Shown here in pieces: positions 1 to 5,350 of a stretch of 5,350 nucleotides of DNA (the first letter of the stretch is position 1; each line of letters begins with the position of its first letter). The stretch is taken from positions 1-5,350 of the forward strand of contig VFKY01000077.1 in assembly GCA_009885275.1 (NCBI GenBank), in the 5' to 3' direction. The DNA comes from Verrucomicrobiota bacterium (GTDB lineage Bacteria > Verrucomicrobiota > Verrucomicrobiia > Verrucomicrobiales > Verrucomicrobiaceae). The notes under the pieces were generated by a model. It made no database searches. It saw only the letters and a list, made by a program, of their open reading frames with translations, and had not been told where the DNA came from. A program made the position numbers and the translations under genes.

Positions 1-365
1 AGCACTACGGTGCCATCCAGTTTCATTTTAAGCACCCGTTGTTGACCGAGGACGGCTGCATAGATGAATTCACCCGCGGCATCCTTTTTAATCACAAAAC
101 CGTGGAGAGTCCCGGGAGTTCCTGCGACATAGCGGAGAAATTTTCCTTCGGGACTGTAAACTTGGAGCCCGCCTTCTTTAGCGCCTTCTACGCTGACGTA
201 GATGTTACCTTCAGAGTCGGTGCGAATTTCGCCATGTCCGTTACCGATCGTTTCCGAGCCGGGTGCAGGAGTGAGCCAATTGGGAGCAAATTCGTAATTT
301 ACTTGAGCGGTGACAGCACTACCAAGTGCTAGCGTAGTTAGGATGGATAGGGCGAGTATTCTCAT
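1..365 (-). CDS. Exported NHL/SMP-30-type beta-propeller protein (5' part, runs off the window)
   Basis: This is an incomplete gene: the frame is open from the ATG at 365-363 down to base 1, giving 121 complete codons and no stop. The first 20 residues form a clear signal peptide (MRIL, a hydrophobic core, then AVTA before Gln21), so the product is probably exported to the periplasm or beyond. The mature part shows propeller-type turns: GHGEIRTDSEGNIYVSV, then LQVYSPEGKFLRYV, then GEFIYAAVLGQQRVLKMKLDG. Each has the strand-turn-strand pattern with a D/PxG turn typical of NHL or SMP-30/gluconolactonase-like blades. Exported six-bladed propellers of this kind are common in Planctomycetes and Verrucomicrobia and often carry vague names; the substrate cannot be told from the N-terminus. 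No Shine-Dalgarno sequence precedes the ATG. The gene is divergent from the glycosyltransferase at 647. The fold is fairly secure, the function is not. Confidence 0.82.
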   Translation of the reverse strand, partial: MRILALSILTTLALGSAVTAQVNYEFAPNWLTPAPGSETIGNGHGEIRTDSEGNIYVSVEGAKEGGLQVYSPEGKFLRYVAGTPGTLHGFVIKKDAAGEFIYAAVLGQQRVLKMKLDGTVV

Positions 366-373
366 GGGAGGTG

Positions 374-402
374 ATTTGAGCTAGATATGTATGCGTGGTC
401 AA
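374..402 (-). promoter_or_regulatory. Possible sigma-70-type promoter of the propeller gene
   Basis: On the minus strand a TTGACC hexamer (402-397, five of six matches to TTGACA) is followed after exactly 17 bases by TCAAAT (379-374, four of six matches to TATAAT). Transcription would start around 366-368, only one to three bases before the ATG at 365, so the mRNA would be nearly leaderless. That fits the missing ribosome binding site, but the -10 match is weak and the call rests on pattern matching alone. Confidence 0.3.
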
Positions 403-646
403 TAGAATAAAGACGCAGGGGCATATTCTTATGGATACGAGGCGAGATTGTCCATTCTTCCCAGAGAGATGTTCTTTTATGAAACTACATGCTGGGTACT
501 TTCATGGTCGAATAAATGCTTGGTAGCCAGATGAACTGGATTTGATGTCTTTGATGCTCCGATATTCTCTGCATACCTTGCCTTGCACTTGTCGCCGGTT
601 TACGGAATCATGAAGCTCCCCCTGCGTTTTTAAAGACTCCTTTTTG

Positions 647-1429
647 ATGTCCCTGCCTTTATCCATCTCCATCATCGCTTGCAATGAAGAGTTAAATCTT
701 GCCCGTTGTCTGCGCAGTGCTGCGGACTTGGCGGAGGAGATCATCGTCGTGGATTCAGGATCGAACGACGGCACCATCGCGGTTGCGGAGAAGTTTGGCG
801 CGAAAGTCGTTCATCAGGCCTGGCTGGGGTATCGCGATCAGAAAAATGTGGCACTGAATCTCTGCACCAAACCTTGGGTGTTGGCTCTTGATTGTGATGA
901 AGAACTGTCCGTGGAACTGAAGCAGAGCCTCCTTGATTTTTTCAGTCAAGGCACTGCGGAAACTCATGATGGGGCGTGGTGTAATCGCAAGGTTTGGTTT
1001 CTCGGTCGTTGGATTATGCATGGCGACTGGTATCCAGATCGGAAGCTTCGTCTATTCCGCCGCGAAAAGGCCCGTTGGAGCGGGAGTCCTGAGCACGATT
1101 ACATCGAGATGGAGGGGAAAACCCTGTCGCTGCGTGGCGACCTGCATCACTACTCCTTCCCGACGATGAATCGATACATTGAGAAGATTAATGTTTTTTC
1201 CGATGTTTTTCTGGAACGTCAAAAAGCTGCGGGGACCAAGTGGTCACTTTTCACCAATGTGGCCCGTCCGCTCTGGCGTTTCTTCAGGGCATACGTGTTG
1301 CGTCGCGGCTTCCTCGATGGATTTCCGGGGCTCTGGATCGCGGTGGCGACGGCATTTCAGGCATTTGTCAGATATGGCCGCAAGTATGAGGATGAAGTTC
1401 AAGGGGACATGACCAAACGAGAAGTGTGA
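647..1429 (+). CDS. Glycosyltransferase family 2, WaaE/LgtF-like (LPS core or surface glycan)
   Basis: The 260-residue product is a GT-A fold glycosyltransferase that should move a sugar from a nucleotide sugar to a lipid-linked or LPS-core acceptor at the cytoplasmic side of the inner membrane. It begins with the GT2 nucleotide-binding pattern (SIIACNEELNLARCLRS, residues 8-24), then EIIVVDSGSNDGT (31-43) with Asp36, and a DxD-type metal site LDCDEEL (81-87). The C-terminal part (about 203-245) is aromatic and hydrophobic with the RRGFLDGFPGLW segment seen in the WaaE/LgtF group, and probably holds the protein to the membrane. Length matches that group (roughly 250-260). I chose the ATG at 647; a TTG lies directly before it in frame, and no Shine-Dalgarno sequence helps decide. 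It lies 44 bases before the GT4 gene, likely in one operon. WaaE-like enzymes add glucose to heptose I, but the exact linkage here is unknown. Confidence 0.92.
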   Translation: MSLPLSISIIACNEELNLARCLRSAADLAEEIIVVDSGSNDGTIAVAEKFGAKVVHQAWLGYRDQKNVALNLCTKPWVLALDCDEELSVELKQSLLDFFSQGTAETHDGAWCNRKVWFLGRWIMHGDWYPDRKLRLFRREKARWSGSPEHDYIEMEGKTLSLRGDLHHYSFPTMNRYIEKINVFSDVFLERQKAAGTKWSLFTNVARPLWRFFRAYVLRRGFLDGFPGLWIAVATAFQAFVRYGRKYEDEVQGDMTKREV

Positions 1430-1473
1430 TTGAGCCTTGAACCAGCAACCTTGAGACCTTAAAATCACTCCGC

Positions 1474-2586
1474 ATGCGCCTCGCCTTAGTATATCATCAA
1501 TTTACGCCCAGTGGTGGTCTTGAAGGTTACCTCATGGAGTTCGCCGCGCACTTGCAATCGGCAGGGGTTGATCTCGACATCGTAGCATCGGATATTGATC
1601 AAGAATTCAGTAAACGTGTGCAAGGCCCGCAGCATCTCATGCCCACGGTGAAGGGGTCATCACTTCTGCGAATGTGGCAGTTTGATCGTCTGGCGACGCA
1701 ATGTGTTTCCGAATTGTCGCTTGATGCGAGCATAGGTTTTGGCCGCACGACGACGCATGACTTGCATCGTGCGGGTGGGGGGTGTCACGCTATTTACTCG
1801 CAACTCCTGCCATTCTGGAAACGATGGGGATTGAAAAATCAGTTGGAATTGCAATTAGAGCGTGATCTTTATGTGGGGGAGCGCACCAAGCTCTTTGTTG
1901 TTAATTCGTCACAGGTTTCCCAACAACTTCATGAGGTCTACGGTACCAGTAAAGATCGTTTTCGTGTTATCCACACCGCAGTTGATACGGAGAGGTTTCA
2001 TCCGACGGAGAATCGGAAAGTATTCAAAGAGGAGATTTGCAAGCGTGTGCAGAGTGATGTTGCACGCCCTGTGTTTCTCTTTGTTTCCTTGAGTCACCGT
2101 CGTAAGGGGTTGGATGTACTGTTGAATATTTGGGATCAAGTGGACGCGGACCTTTGGATCGTGGGTAAGCCGTTAGATGCTCGTTATCGTGCGATGATCG
2201 GAAGTCGTGGGCTCCAGTCGAAAATCCAGACCATCACGCCGCAATCAGATATCAGCATGCTTTATCAGGCTGCGGATTGGTTCATCCATCCAACTTTATA
2301 TGATGCCTGTGCCAATACCGTGCTTCAGAGTATGGCGAGTGGTTTACCGGGTCTCATCTCTGTGAATGATGGGGCTATAGATTTGATTCGAGATGGAGAG
2401 AATGGCTACCTATTGAATCAACCTAGTGATCCTAGTGCCGTGTTGTCTACGGTGAAAAAGGCTCTTACAACTGAAAAGGCGATCTACCATAAAATGTCAC
2501 AGACTGCCAGAGAGACGGTATTGCCGCTTACATGGGAAGCACATTTGGTAAAGTGGTTTAAGGTCATAAGGGAATTGAAGCACTGA
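1474..2586 (+). CDS. Glycosyltransferase family 4, WaaG-like
   Basis: The 370-residue protein is a GT-B, retaining-type glycosyltransferase. The N-terminal Rossmann domain opens with MRLALVYHQFTPSGGLEGYL; the GG loop (residues 14-15) and the following helix resemble WaaG, the LPS core glucosyltransferase. A linker near VIHTAVDTERFHP (165-177) leads to the C-terminal donor domain, which begins at FLFVSLSHRRKGLDVLL (201-217) and continues through WIVG (228-231), the helix SMLYQAADWFIHPTLYDACANT (261-282) and SMASGLP (286-292). The classical E-x7-E donor site is changed here to Asp277-x7-Gln285. The family uses this motif to hold the nucleotide sugar, so the donor or activity may differ. The ATG at 1474 is the first start after an in-frame TGA; no ribosome binding site is visible. 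It follows the GT2 gene by 44 bases and probably acts in the same glycan pathway. GT4 membership is certain, WaaG-like role is inferred. Confidence 0.92.
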   Translation: MRLALVYHQFTPSGGLEGYLMEFAAHLQSAGVDLDIVASDIDQEFSKRVQGPQHLMPTVKGSSLLRMWQFDRLATQCVSELSLDASIGFGRTTTHDLHRAGGGCHAIYSQLLPFWKRWGLKNQLELQLERDLYVGERTKLFVVNSSQVSQQLHEVYGTSKDRFRVIHTAVDTERFHPTENRKVFKEEICKRVQSDVARPVFLFVSLSHRRKGLDVLLNIWDQVDADLWIVGKPLDARYRAMIGSRGLQSKIQTITPQSDISMLYQAADWFIHPTLYDACANTVLQSMASGLPGLISVNDGAIDLIRDGENGYLLNQPSDPSAVLSTVKKALTTEKAIYHKMSQTARETVLPLTWEAHLVKWFKVIRELKH

Positions 2587-2608
2587 GGCCGAAGTTATTA
2601 GAACAAGA

Positions 2609-2624
2609 GTGACAAATATGTCAC
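2609..2624. promoter_or_regulatory. Perfect inverted repeat upstream of phoB, possible operator
   Basis: GTGACA and TGTCAC form a perfect 6+6 inverted repeat around the 4-base centre AATA, 59 bases before the phoB ATG and 22 bases after the GT4 stop. No T-run follows, so it does not look like an intrinsic terminator. More TGTC/GTCAC-like pieces lie downstream at 2645-2660. TGTCA is the core of the enterobacterial Pho box, but the 11-base direct-repeat spacing of that box is not present. An operator, perhaps for phoBR autoregulation, is the likeliest reading. Confidence 0.35.
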
Positions 2625-2683
2625 GAATGGCTATTTGTTGATAGTTGTCTTGTCCGTCACATTCGATAGAAGAGAATTTTATT

Positions 2684-3391
2684 ATGTCAGACAAACCTCA
2701 CATCCTTGTAGTAGATGACGAAGAAGACATTCGAGAGTTAGTCTGCATGAATTTGAGAAGAGCGGGATACGCTGTCACCGAAGCCATGGACGGCTTACAG
2801 GCTATTGCGGAAGTAAAACTCAAAAAACCTGACGTTATGATTTTGGATGTCATGATGCCAGAGTGTGATGGGCTCAATGTGTGCCGTCAGGTCCGAGCCA
2901 ATCCAGAAACCGCAGATATTCCCATTATCATGCTTACAGCCAAAGGGCAGACACAAGACCGCATTGAGGGATTGGAGCGAGGTGCGGATGATTATCTGAC
3001 CAAACCATTTAGCCCGAAAGAACTTGTTTTACGGGTGCATAGTCTTTTGCGTAGGGCATCAACAACTCTGATTATCTCTGATCTAAAGGAAGGGCCTTTC
3101 CACTTTGATATGAGAGCAGTAAAACTCAAGGTGAACGGTGAGCCCATTGATTTGACCTTGCTTGAGTTTAAGCTTATACAATTACTGGCTTCCAAGAAGG
3201 GTGAAGTTATCGAACGCGATACCATTTTACGTGAAGTCTGGGGATATACCGATCAGGTACGCACCCGAACATTAGACACTCATATGAAACGTCTCAGAGA
3301 AAAATTGGCTGAATATTCTGATTGGGTTCAAACTGCGCGTGGTTTTGGTTACGTATTCAAAGCTCCAGAAGTAGCATCTTGTGCGGATTGA
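2684..3391 (+). CDS. phoB: PhoB-like phosphate response regulator (OmpR/PhoB family)
   Basis: The 235-residue protein is a two-component response regulator that binds DNA when phosphorylated, here most likely to switch phosphate-starvation genes. The receiver domain covers about residues 5-122: acidic pocket Asp11/Asp12, phospho-acceptor Asp55 in MILDVMMP, Thr85 in IMLTAKG and Lys107 in DDYLTKPFSPKELV, a stretch almost the same as in E. coli PhoB. After a short linker comes the OmpR-type winged helix (about 137-227), with LLEFKLIQLLA, the recognition-helix region RTRTLDTHMKRLREKL and the wing TARGFGYVF. Length is close to PhoB (229). The frame is open back to a TTG at 2645, but the ATG at 2684 gives the normal N-terminus and has a weak purine-rich AGAAGAGA 8 bases before it. 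The PhoR-like kinase gene follows after 30 bases. The name rests on similarity plus this partner; a related OmpR-type regulator remains possible. Confidence 0.93.
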   Translation: MSDKPHILVVDDEEDIRELVCMNLRRAGYAVTEAMDGLQAIAEVKLKKPDVMILDVMMPECDGLNVCRQVRANPETADIPIIMLTAKGQTQDRIEGLERGADDYLTKPFSPKELVLRVHSLLRRASTTLIISDLKEGPFHFDMRAVKLKVNGEPIDLTLLEFKLIQLLASKKGEVIERDTILREVWGYTDQVRTRTLDTHMKRLREKLAEYSDWVQTARGFGYVFKAPEVASCAD

Positions 3392-3421
3392 CAGTGGGAT
3401 TACCCCTGATTGTTTTAAATC

Positions 3422-4681
3422 ATGATCTCTTTAGTCATCTTCTGTTTTTTACTGATAGCGGGAGTGACTTATCTTTGGCTTAAATCACGAGCTCAAGCGT
3501 TGGATTTGCAGCGTCAATTGTTAGAACATCGTAAACAGGATGACGCTTTTGTCAGCAGAACGATGCACCGAGCGGAAATGCTGCATCGCCTTGTTGAAGG
3601 GATTAATGATGGATTGTTTATTGTGGGACTCGATTGGAAAGTTATTTATGTAAACCAAGGGGCGCTTCGATTTTTCCCTCCTGTTACAGAGCCTGTCGGC
3701 CGCAGTCTGATTGAGTGTGTGCAGGATCATCGCATTGTCGAGATCGTTAAAGGCTGTGTGGAAAAACAACAAAGGATGATCGAGGATATACAGATCACCA
3801 CAGCTCATGAGGATGGCACCGTCGATGAGAGGGTGTTTTCTGTGGAAGTTGTCCTTCTTCATGGAGATGAGCTCAATGCAAGGGAGGACGCTCTCCTCGT
3901 CATCGTTAGAGACGATACCGACAAGCATTCCTTGGAAAAGATTCGGCGCGATTTTGTTGCCAATGCATCCCATGAATTGCGCACTCCTATGGCTATCATC
4001 AACGGCTATCTGGAGAATCTTATTGATGGTGATATTGAGGATGCGACGGAGATGAAGCGAGCCATTACCATCATGAAAAAGCATGGGGATCGGCTTGCTC
4101 GTATTGTAGAAGACTTGTTAGTCATCAGTCGAATGGAATCAGGGCAGGCCGATGCCTTGAGAGAGGAGGAGTTCGACTTTCAAGTCTGTGCTCAAGATGT
4201 GGTGCATCGCTTGAGTCCGGTGATCGCGACCAACTCGGCACAGGTTTCTGTGGTGATCCATGATGGAGCCAGTCCTATGGTTAGAGGGGATCGTTTCTAC
4301 TGGGATCAAATTTTATCAAACCTCGTGAGCAATGCTCTCAAGGAAAATCAGGCCAGTGGTCTGAAAGTTGTCATCAGCCTCAAGCAGGAGAATGATATTT
4401 CTGAGATCAGAGTCAGTGACAATGGGGTCGGTATTCCTCATGCTGATCTACCTTACATTTTTAAACGATTTTATAGAGTGACCCGACAACGTGCACATGA
4501 TGTCAAAGGCACTGGTCTCGGGCTTTCAATTGTTAAGCGTGCTGTTGAAGCGCATAAGGGCGCGATCAGTGTGCAGAGTCATTGCGGGATTGAGACCGTA
4601 TTTATTATGCGCATCCCAAGTATTGCAGTAGATCAAAGTATAACACCGGTTTGCTTCAGTAACCACATGGTCAGTAGGTAG
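3422..4681 (+). CDS. phoR: PhoR-like sensor histidine kinase
   Basis: The 419-residue protein is a membrane-bound histidine kinase, the expected partner of the PhoB-like regulator 30 bases upstream. Order: one N-terminal membrane helix (about 2-20), a short charged coil (21-50), a PAS domain (about 52-165, LVEGINDGLFIVGLDWKVIYVNQGA at its start), the dimerisation/phospho-acceptor helix with FVANASHELRTPM and His184, then the ATP-binding domain: N-box around Asn304 (NLVSNALKEN), G1 DNGVGIP (333-339), F-box IFKRFYRV (347-354) and G2 GTGLGLSI (363-370). No periplasmic sensor or HAMP domain is seen, as in PhoR proteins that sense through the Pst transporter. The ATG is fixed by an in-frame TAA two codons earlier. 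After the usual domain end near IPSI (about 401) there is an extra 18-residue tail, and its last 49 bases overlap the convergent DUF3147 gene. No pst or phoU gene follows. Confidence 0.9.
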   Translation: MISLVIFCFLLIAGVTYLWLKSRAQALDLQRQLLEHRKQDDAFVSRTMHRAEMLHRLVEGINDGLFIVGLDWKVIYVNQGALRFFPPVTEPVGRSLIECVQDHRIVEIVKGCVEKQQRMIEDIQITTAHEDGTVDERVFSVEVVLLHGDELNAREDALLVIVRDDTDKHSLEKIRRDFVANASHELRTPMAIINGYLENLIDGDIEDATEMKRAITIMKKHGDRLARIVEDLLVISRMESGQADALREEEFDFQVCAQDVVHRLSPVIATNSAQVSVVIHDGASPMVRGDRFYWDQILSNLVSNALKENQASGLKVVISLKQENDISEIRVSDNGVGIPHADLPYIFKRFYRVTRQRAHDVKGTGLGLSIVKRAVEAHKGAISVQSHCGIETVFIMRIPSIAVDQSITPVCFSNHMVSR

Positions 4682-4986
4682 AGCAAAAAAGTGCCAACGA
4701 TGCAAAGCCCGAGACTTGGCCAGAAGTCCAAACCCTTGCGCAAAAGCCAAGGTAATACAAGAAACATAGGCAATGTTGGTAAAACAAACCAGAAGGTTCC
4801 GAAGGAGTGATTTGCAATCAATGCAGTATCTTTCTTTTCGATATAAAGCCAAATGAAAGCCAGCAGAGACATGATGGGCAGGGAATGAATAATGGAAGCG
4901 GCGAAGTTGTTGCGCTTGGCCACTTCCGACACCAAAACGATGATTCCCGCACTGAGAAGGAATTTCAGAATCTGGAAGAAAGTCAT
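4633..4986 (-). CDS. Small four-helix inner-membrane protein, DUF3147 type
   Basis: The 117-residue product is almost wholly hydrophobic with about four membrane helices (near residues 3-20, 28-50, 62-82 and 88-111). Features that recall the DUF3147 family are the conserved-looking LVSEVAKRNN after helix 1, SLPIMSLLAFIWLYIE in helix 2, FWFVLPTLPMFLVLPWLLRKGLDFW across helix 3 and its loop, and full family-like length. The family has no known function; a transport or membrane-stress role would be a guess. The ATG at 4986-4984 has no Shine-Dalgarno sequence. It lies 47 bases after the stop of the small cysteine protein gene on the same strand, so the two are probably cotranscribed and translated from one mRNA. 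Its 3' end runs 49 bases into the 3' end of phoR on the other strand. Gene reality is well supported by the family resemblance; the assignment was made from memory of the family pattern. Confidence 0.83.
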   Translation of the reverse strand: MTFFQILKFLLSAGIIVLVSEVAKRNNFAASIIHSLPIMSLLAFIWLYIEKKDTALIANHSFGTFWFVLPTLPMFLVLPWLLRKGLDFWPSLGLCIVGTFLLYLLTMWLLKQTGVIL

Positions 4987-5033
4987 GATGAAGGATCTAC
5001 CGGCTAATGTAAAATCAATGTCTGAAGAGAGGC

Positions 5034-5270
5034 TTATGATTTAGGTAATTTCGCCAGATACTTGGCGGGGTTAGCATCGAATTTTTTCACACAAGGTTTG
5101 CAGCAGAAAATGATGGTTTGGCCATTATAAGCTTTACTGATTGGAGCGCCCATGCTGCCCAGATCGTTGCCGCTGACGAGGCATGTTTTGAGTGGATAGG
5201 CATTTGATAGGGCATTGGTGGAACCTACCGCGAGGAGTAAGCTGGAAAGGATGGTGAGTGTAAGTTTCAT
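5034..5270 (-). CDS. Small exported cysteine-rich protein, TRASH/YHS-like, possible metal binder
   Basis: The 78-residue protein starts with a signal peptide (MKLTLTILSSLLLAVG, cleavage probably near residues 20-21), leaving a mature domain of about 57 residues in the periplasm. That domain has YPLKTCLVSGNDLGSMG (25-41), then an aromatic strand and FCCKPCVKKFDANPAKYLAKL (55-75). Four cysteines are present: Cys30, Cys56, Cys57 and Cys60. The Cys56-x3-Cys60 pair and the F..NP.KY ending recall TRASH/YHS domains, which bind metal ions, but Cys30 is 25 residues from Cys56, longer than the usual TRASH gap of 19-22. Copper or zinc handling is a reasonable inference, not shown. Similar small exported proteins occur widely in Planctomycetes and Verrucomicrobia. 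The gene has no Shine-Dalgarno sequence, a TATAAT box 8 bases upstream, and probably leads an operon with the DUF3147 gene. Confidence 0.82.
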   Translation of the reverse strand: MKLTLTILSSLLLAVGSTNALSNAYPLKTCLVSGNDLGSMGAPISKAYNGQTIIFCCKPCVKKFDANPAKYLAKLPKS

Positions 5271-5278
5271 GATCGTAT

Positions 5279-5284
5279 ATTATA
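5279..5284 (-). promoter_or_regulatory. Perfect TATAAT -10 box before the small cysteine protein gene
   Basis: On the minus strand TATAAT lies 8 bases before the ATG at 5270. Transcription would begin near 5271-5273, so the mRNA would have almost no leader, which agrees with the lack of a ribosome binding site. No good -35 hexamer sits at the expected distance (the bases there read CAGAAG at 17-base spacing), so the promoter could need an activator or be a chance match in an AT-rich stretch. Confidence 0.4.
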
Positions 5285-5299
5285 TGGGTTAGGGATTGA

Positions 5300-5320
5300 G
5301 TCTTCTGAATTCAGTCAGAC
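5300..5320. repeat. Imperfect palindrome upstream of the cysteine protein gene
   Basis: A 10-base perfect palindrome CTGAATTCAG (5305-5314) is flanked by GTCT (5300-5303) and AGAC (5317-5320), which also pair, with one unpaired base on one side and two on the other. As RNA it could form a seven-pair stem with an AATT loop. It lies about 16 bases upstream of the TATAAT box, overlapping where a -35 region would be, so an operator is possible; it could also be a weak terminator for a gene to the right, although no T-run follows. Confidence 0.3.
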
Positions 5321-5350
5321 ATCCAGTGCAACTCCATCGGGCCCCCAACC

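Noticed and set aside
39..332. 97-codon plus-strand reading frame
   Set aside because: It is antisense to the propeller gene, whose product has a clean signal peptide and blade-like repeats; the plus-strand product resembles nothing known to me.
366..646. Search for a plus-strand promoter, small RNA or small gene in the 281-base gap
   Set aside because: TTGC-type -35 candidates around 575-590 have poor -10 partners, and no tRNA-like fold, repeat array or convincing small reading frame was seen.
502..777. 91-codon minus-strand reading frame overlapping the GT2 start
   Set aside because: Low-complexity, charged product with no domain character, partly antisense to the conserved GT2 N-terminus; most likely chance.
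2645..2683. N-terminal extension of PhoB from a TTG at 2645
   Set aside because: The 13 extra residues do not match receiver domains; the ATG at 2684 gives the standard N-terminus.
3521..4084. 187-codon minus-strand reading frame inside phoR
   Set aside because: It is antisense to the PAS and His-box region of a clear kinase; its length probably reflects codon bias on the other strand.
4713..4730. Hairpin GACTT...AAGTC inside the DUF3147 gene
   Set aside because: Only five pairs, within coding sequence, and no T-run on either strand; not a terminator.
4526..4852. 108-codon minus-strand reading frame overlapping the DUF3147 gene
   Set aside because: It lies in another frame of the same strand as the DUF3147 gene and lacks that gene's membrane-helix pattern and family resemblance.
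5315..5350. Possible 3' end of a minus-strand gene at the right edge (GWGPDGVALDV then TGA)
   Set aside because: All three minus-strand frames are open to the edge and each gives a plausible short tail (stops at 5315-5317, 5311-5313 and near 5288), so neither frame nor family can be chosen from 36 bases.
1..5350. CRISPR array, insertion sequence, tRNA, phage or defence genes
   Set aside because: No regularly spaced repeats, transposase, integrase, tRNA-like sequence or known defence domain was found; the region looks like ordinary chromosomal gene content.

Overview
The window looks like a chromosomal stretch from a Gram-negative bacterium, most plausibly of the Planctomycetes-Verrucomicrobia-Chlamydiae group, with Verrucomicrobia the best guess. 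This rests on the protein types: an exported NHL-type beta-propeller, a small exported protein with a TRASH/YHS-like cysteine pattern, LPS-core-type glycosyltransferases, and a PhoR whose N-box reads NALKEN. Base composition is moderate, about half GC by eye. Almost no start codon has a recognisable Shine-Dalgarno sequence. The assignment is an inference; no rRNA or marker gene is present.

Layout. (1) Positions 1-365, minus strand: the 5' part of a gene for an exported beta-propeller protein; it runs off the left edge. (2) Positions 366-646: a 281-base gap between divergent genes. It holds a possible minus-strand promoter just before the propeller gene, and I see no clear plus-strand promoter. 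(3) Positions 647-2586, plus strand: two glycosyltransferases in tandem, a GT2 protein of the WaaE/LgtF type and a GT4 protein resembling WaaG, likely acting on an LPS core or other cell-surface glycan. (4) Positions 2587-2683: an intergenic region with a perfect 6+6 inverted repeat, possibly an operator. (5) Positions 2684-4681, plus strand: a PhoB-like response regulator and a PhoR-like histidine kinase, 30 bases apart. (6) Positions 4633-5270, minus strand: a small exported cysteine protein followed by a four-helix membrane protein of the DUF3147 type, probably one transcription unit. It converges on phoR, and the two coding regions overlap tail to tail by 49 bases. (7) Positions 5271-5350: a TATAAT box and an imperfect palindrome; nothing that can be assigned as a gene.

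The glycosyltransferase pair works on the envelope, and PhoR/PhoB is the phosphate-starvation sensor-regulator pair. No pst or phoU gene is next to them in this window. The minus-strand pair has no known function; the cysteine pattern suggests metal binding. I did not find a clearly new defence or mobile system. The points most worth a second look are the altered donor-site motif in the GT4 enzyme, the uncharacterised cysteine-protein/DUF3147 pair, the phoR-DUF3147 overlap, the palindrome before phoB, and the promoter placement that would give almost leaderless mRNAs.
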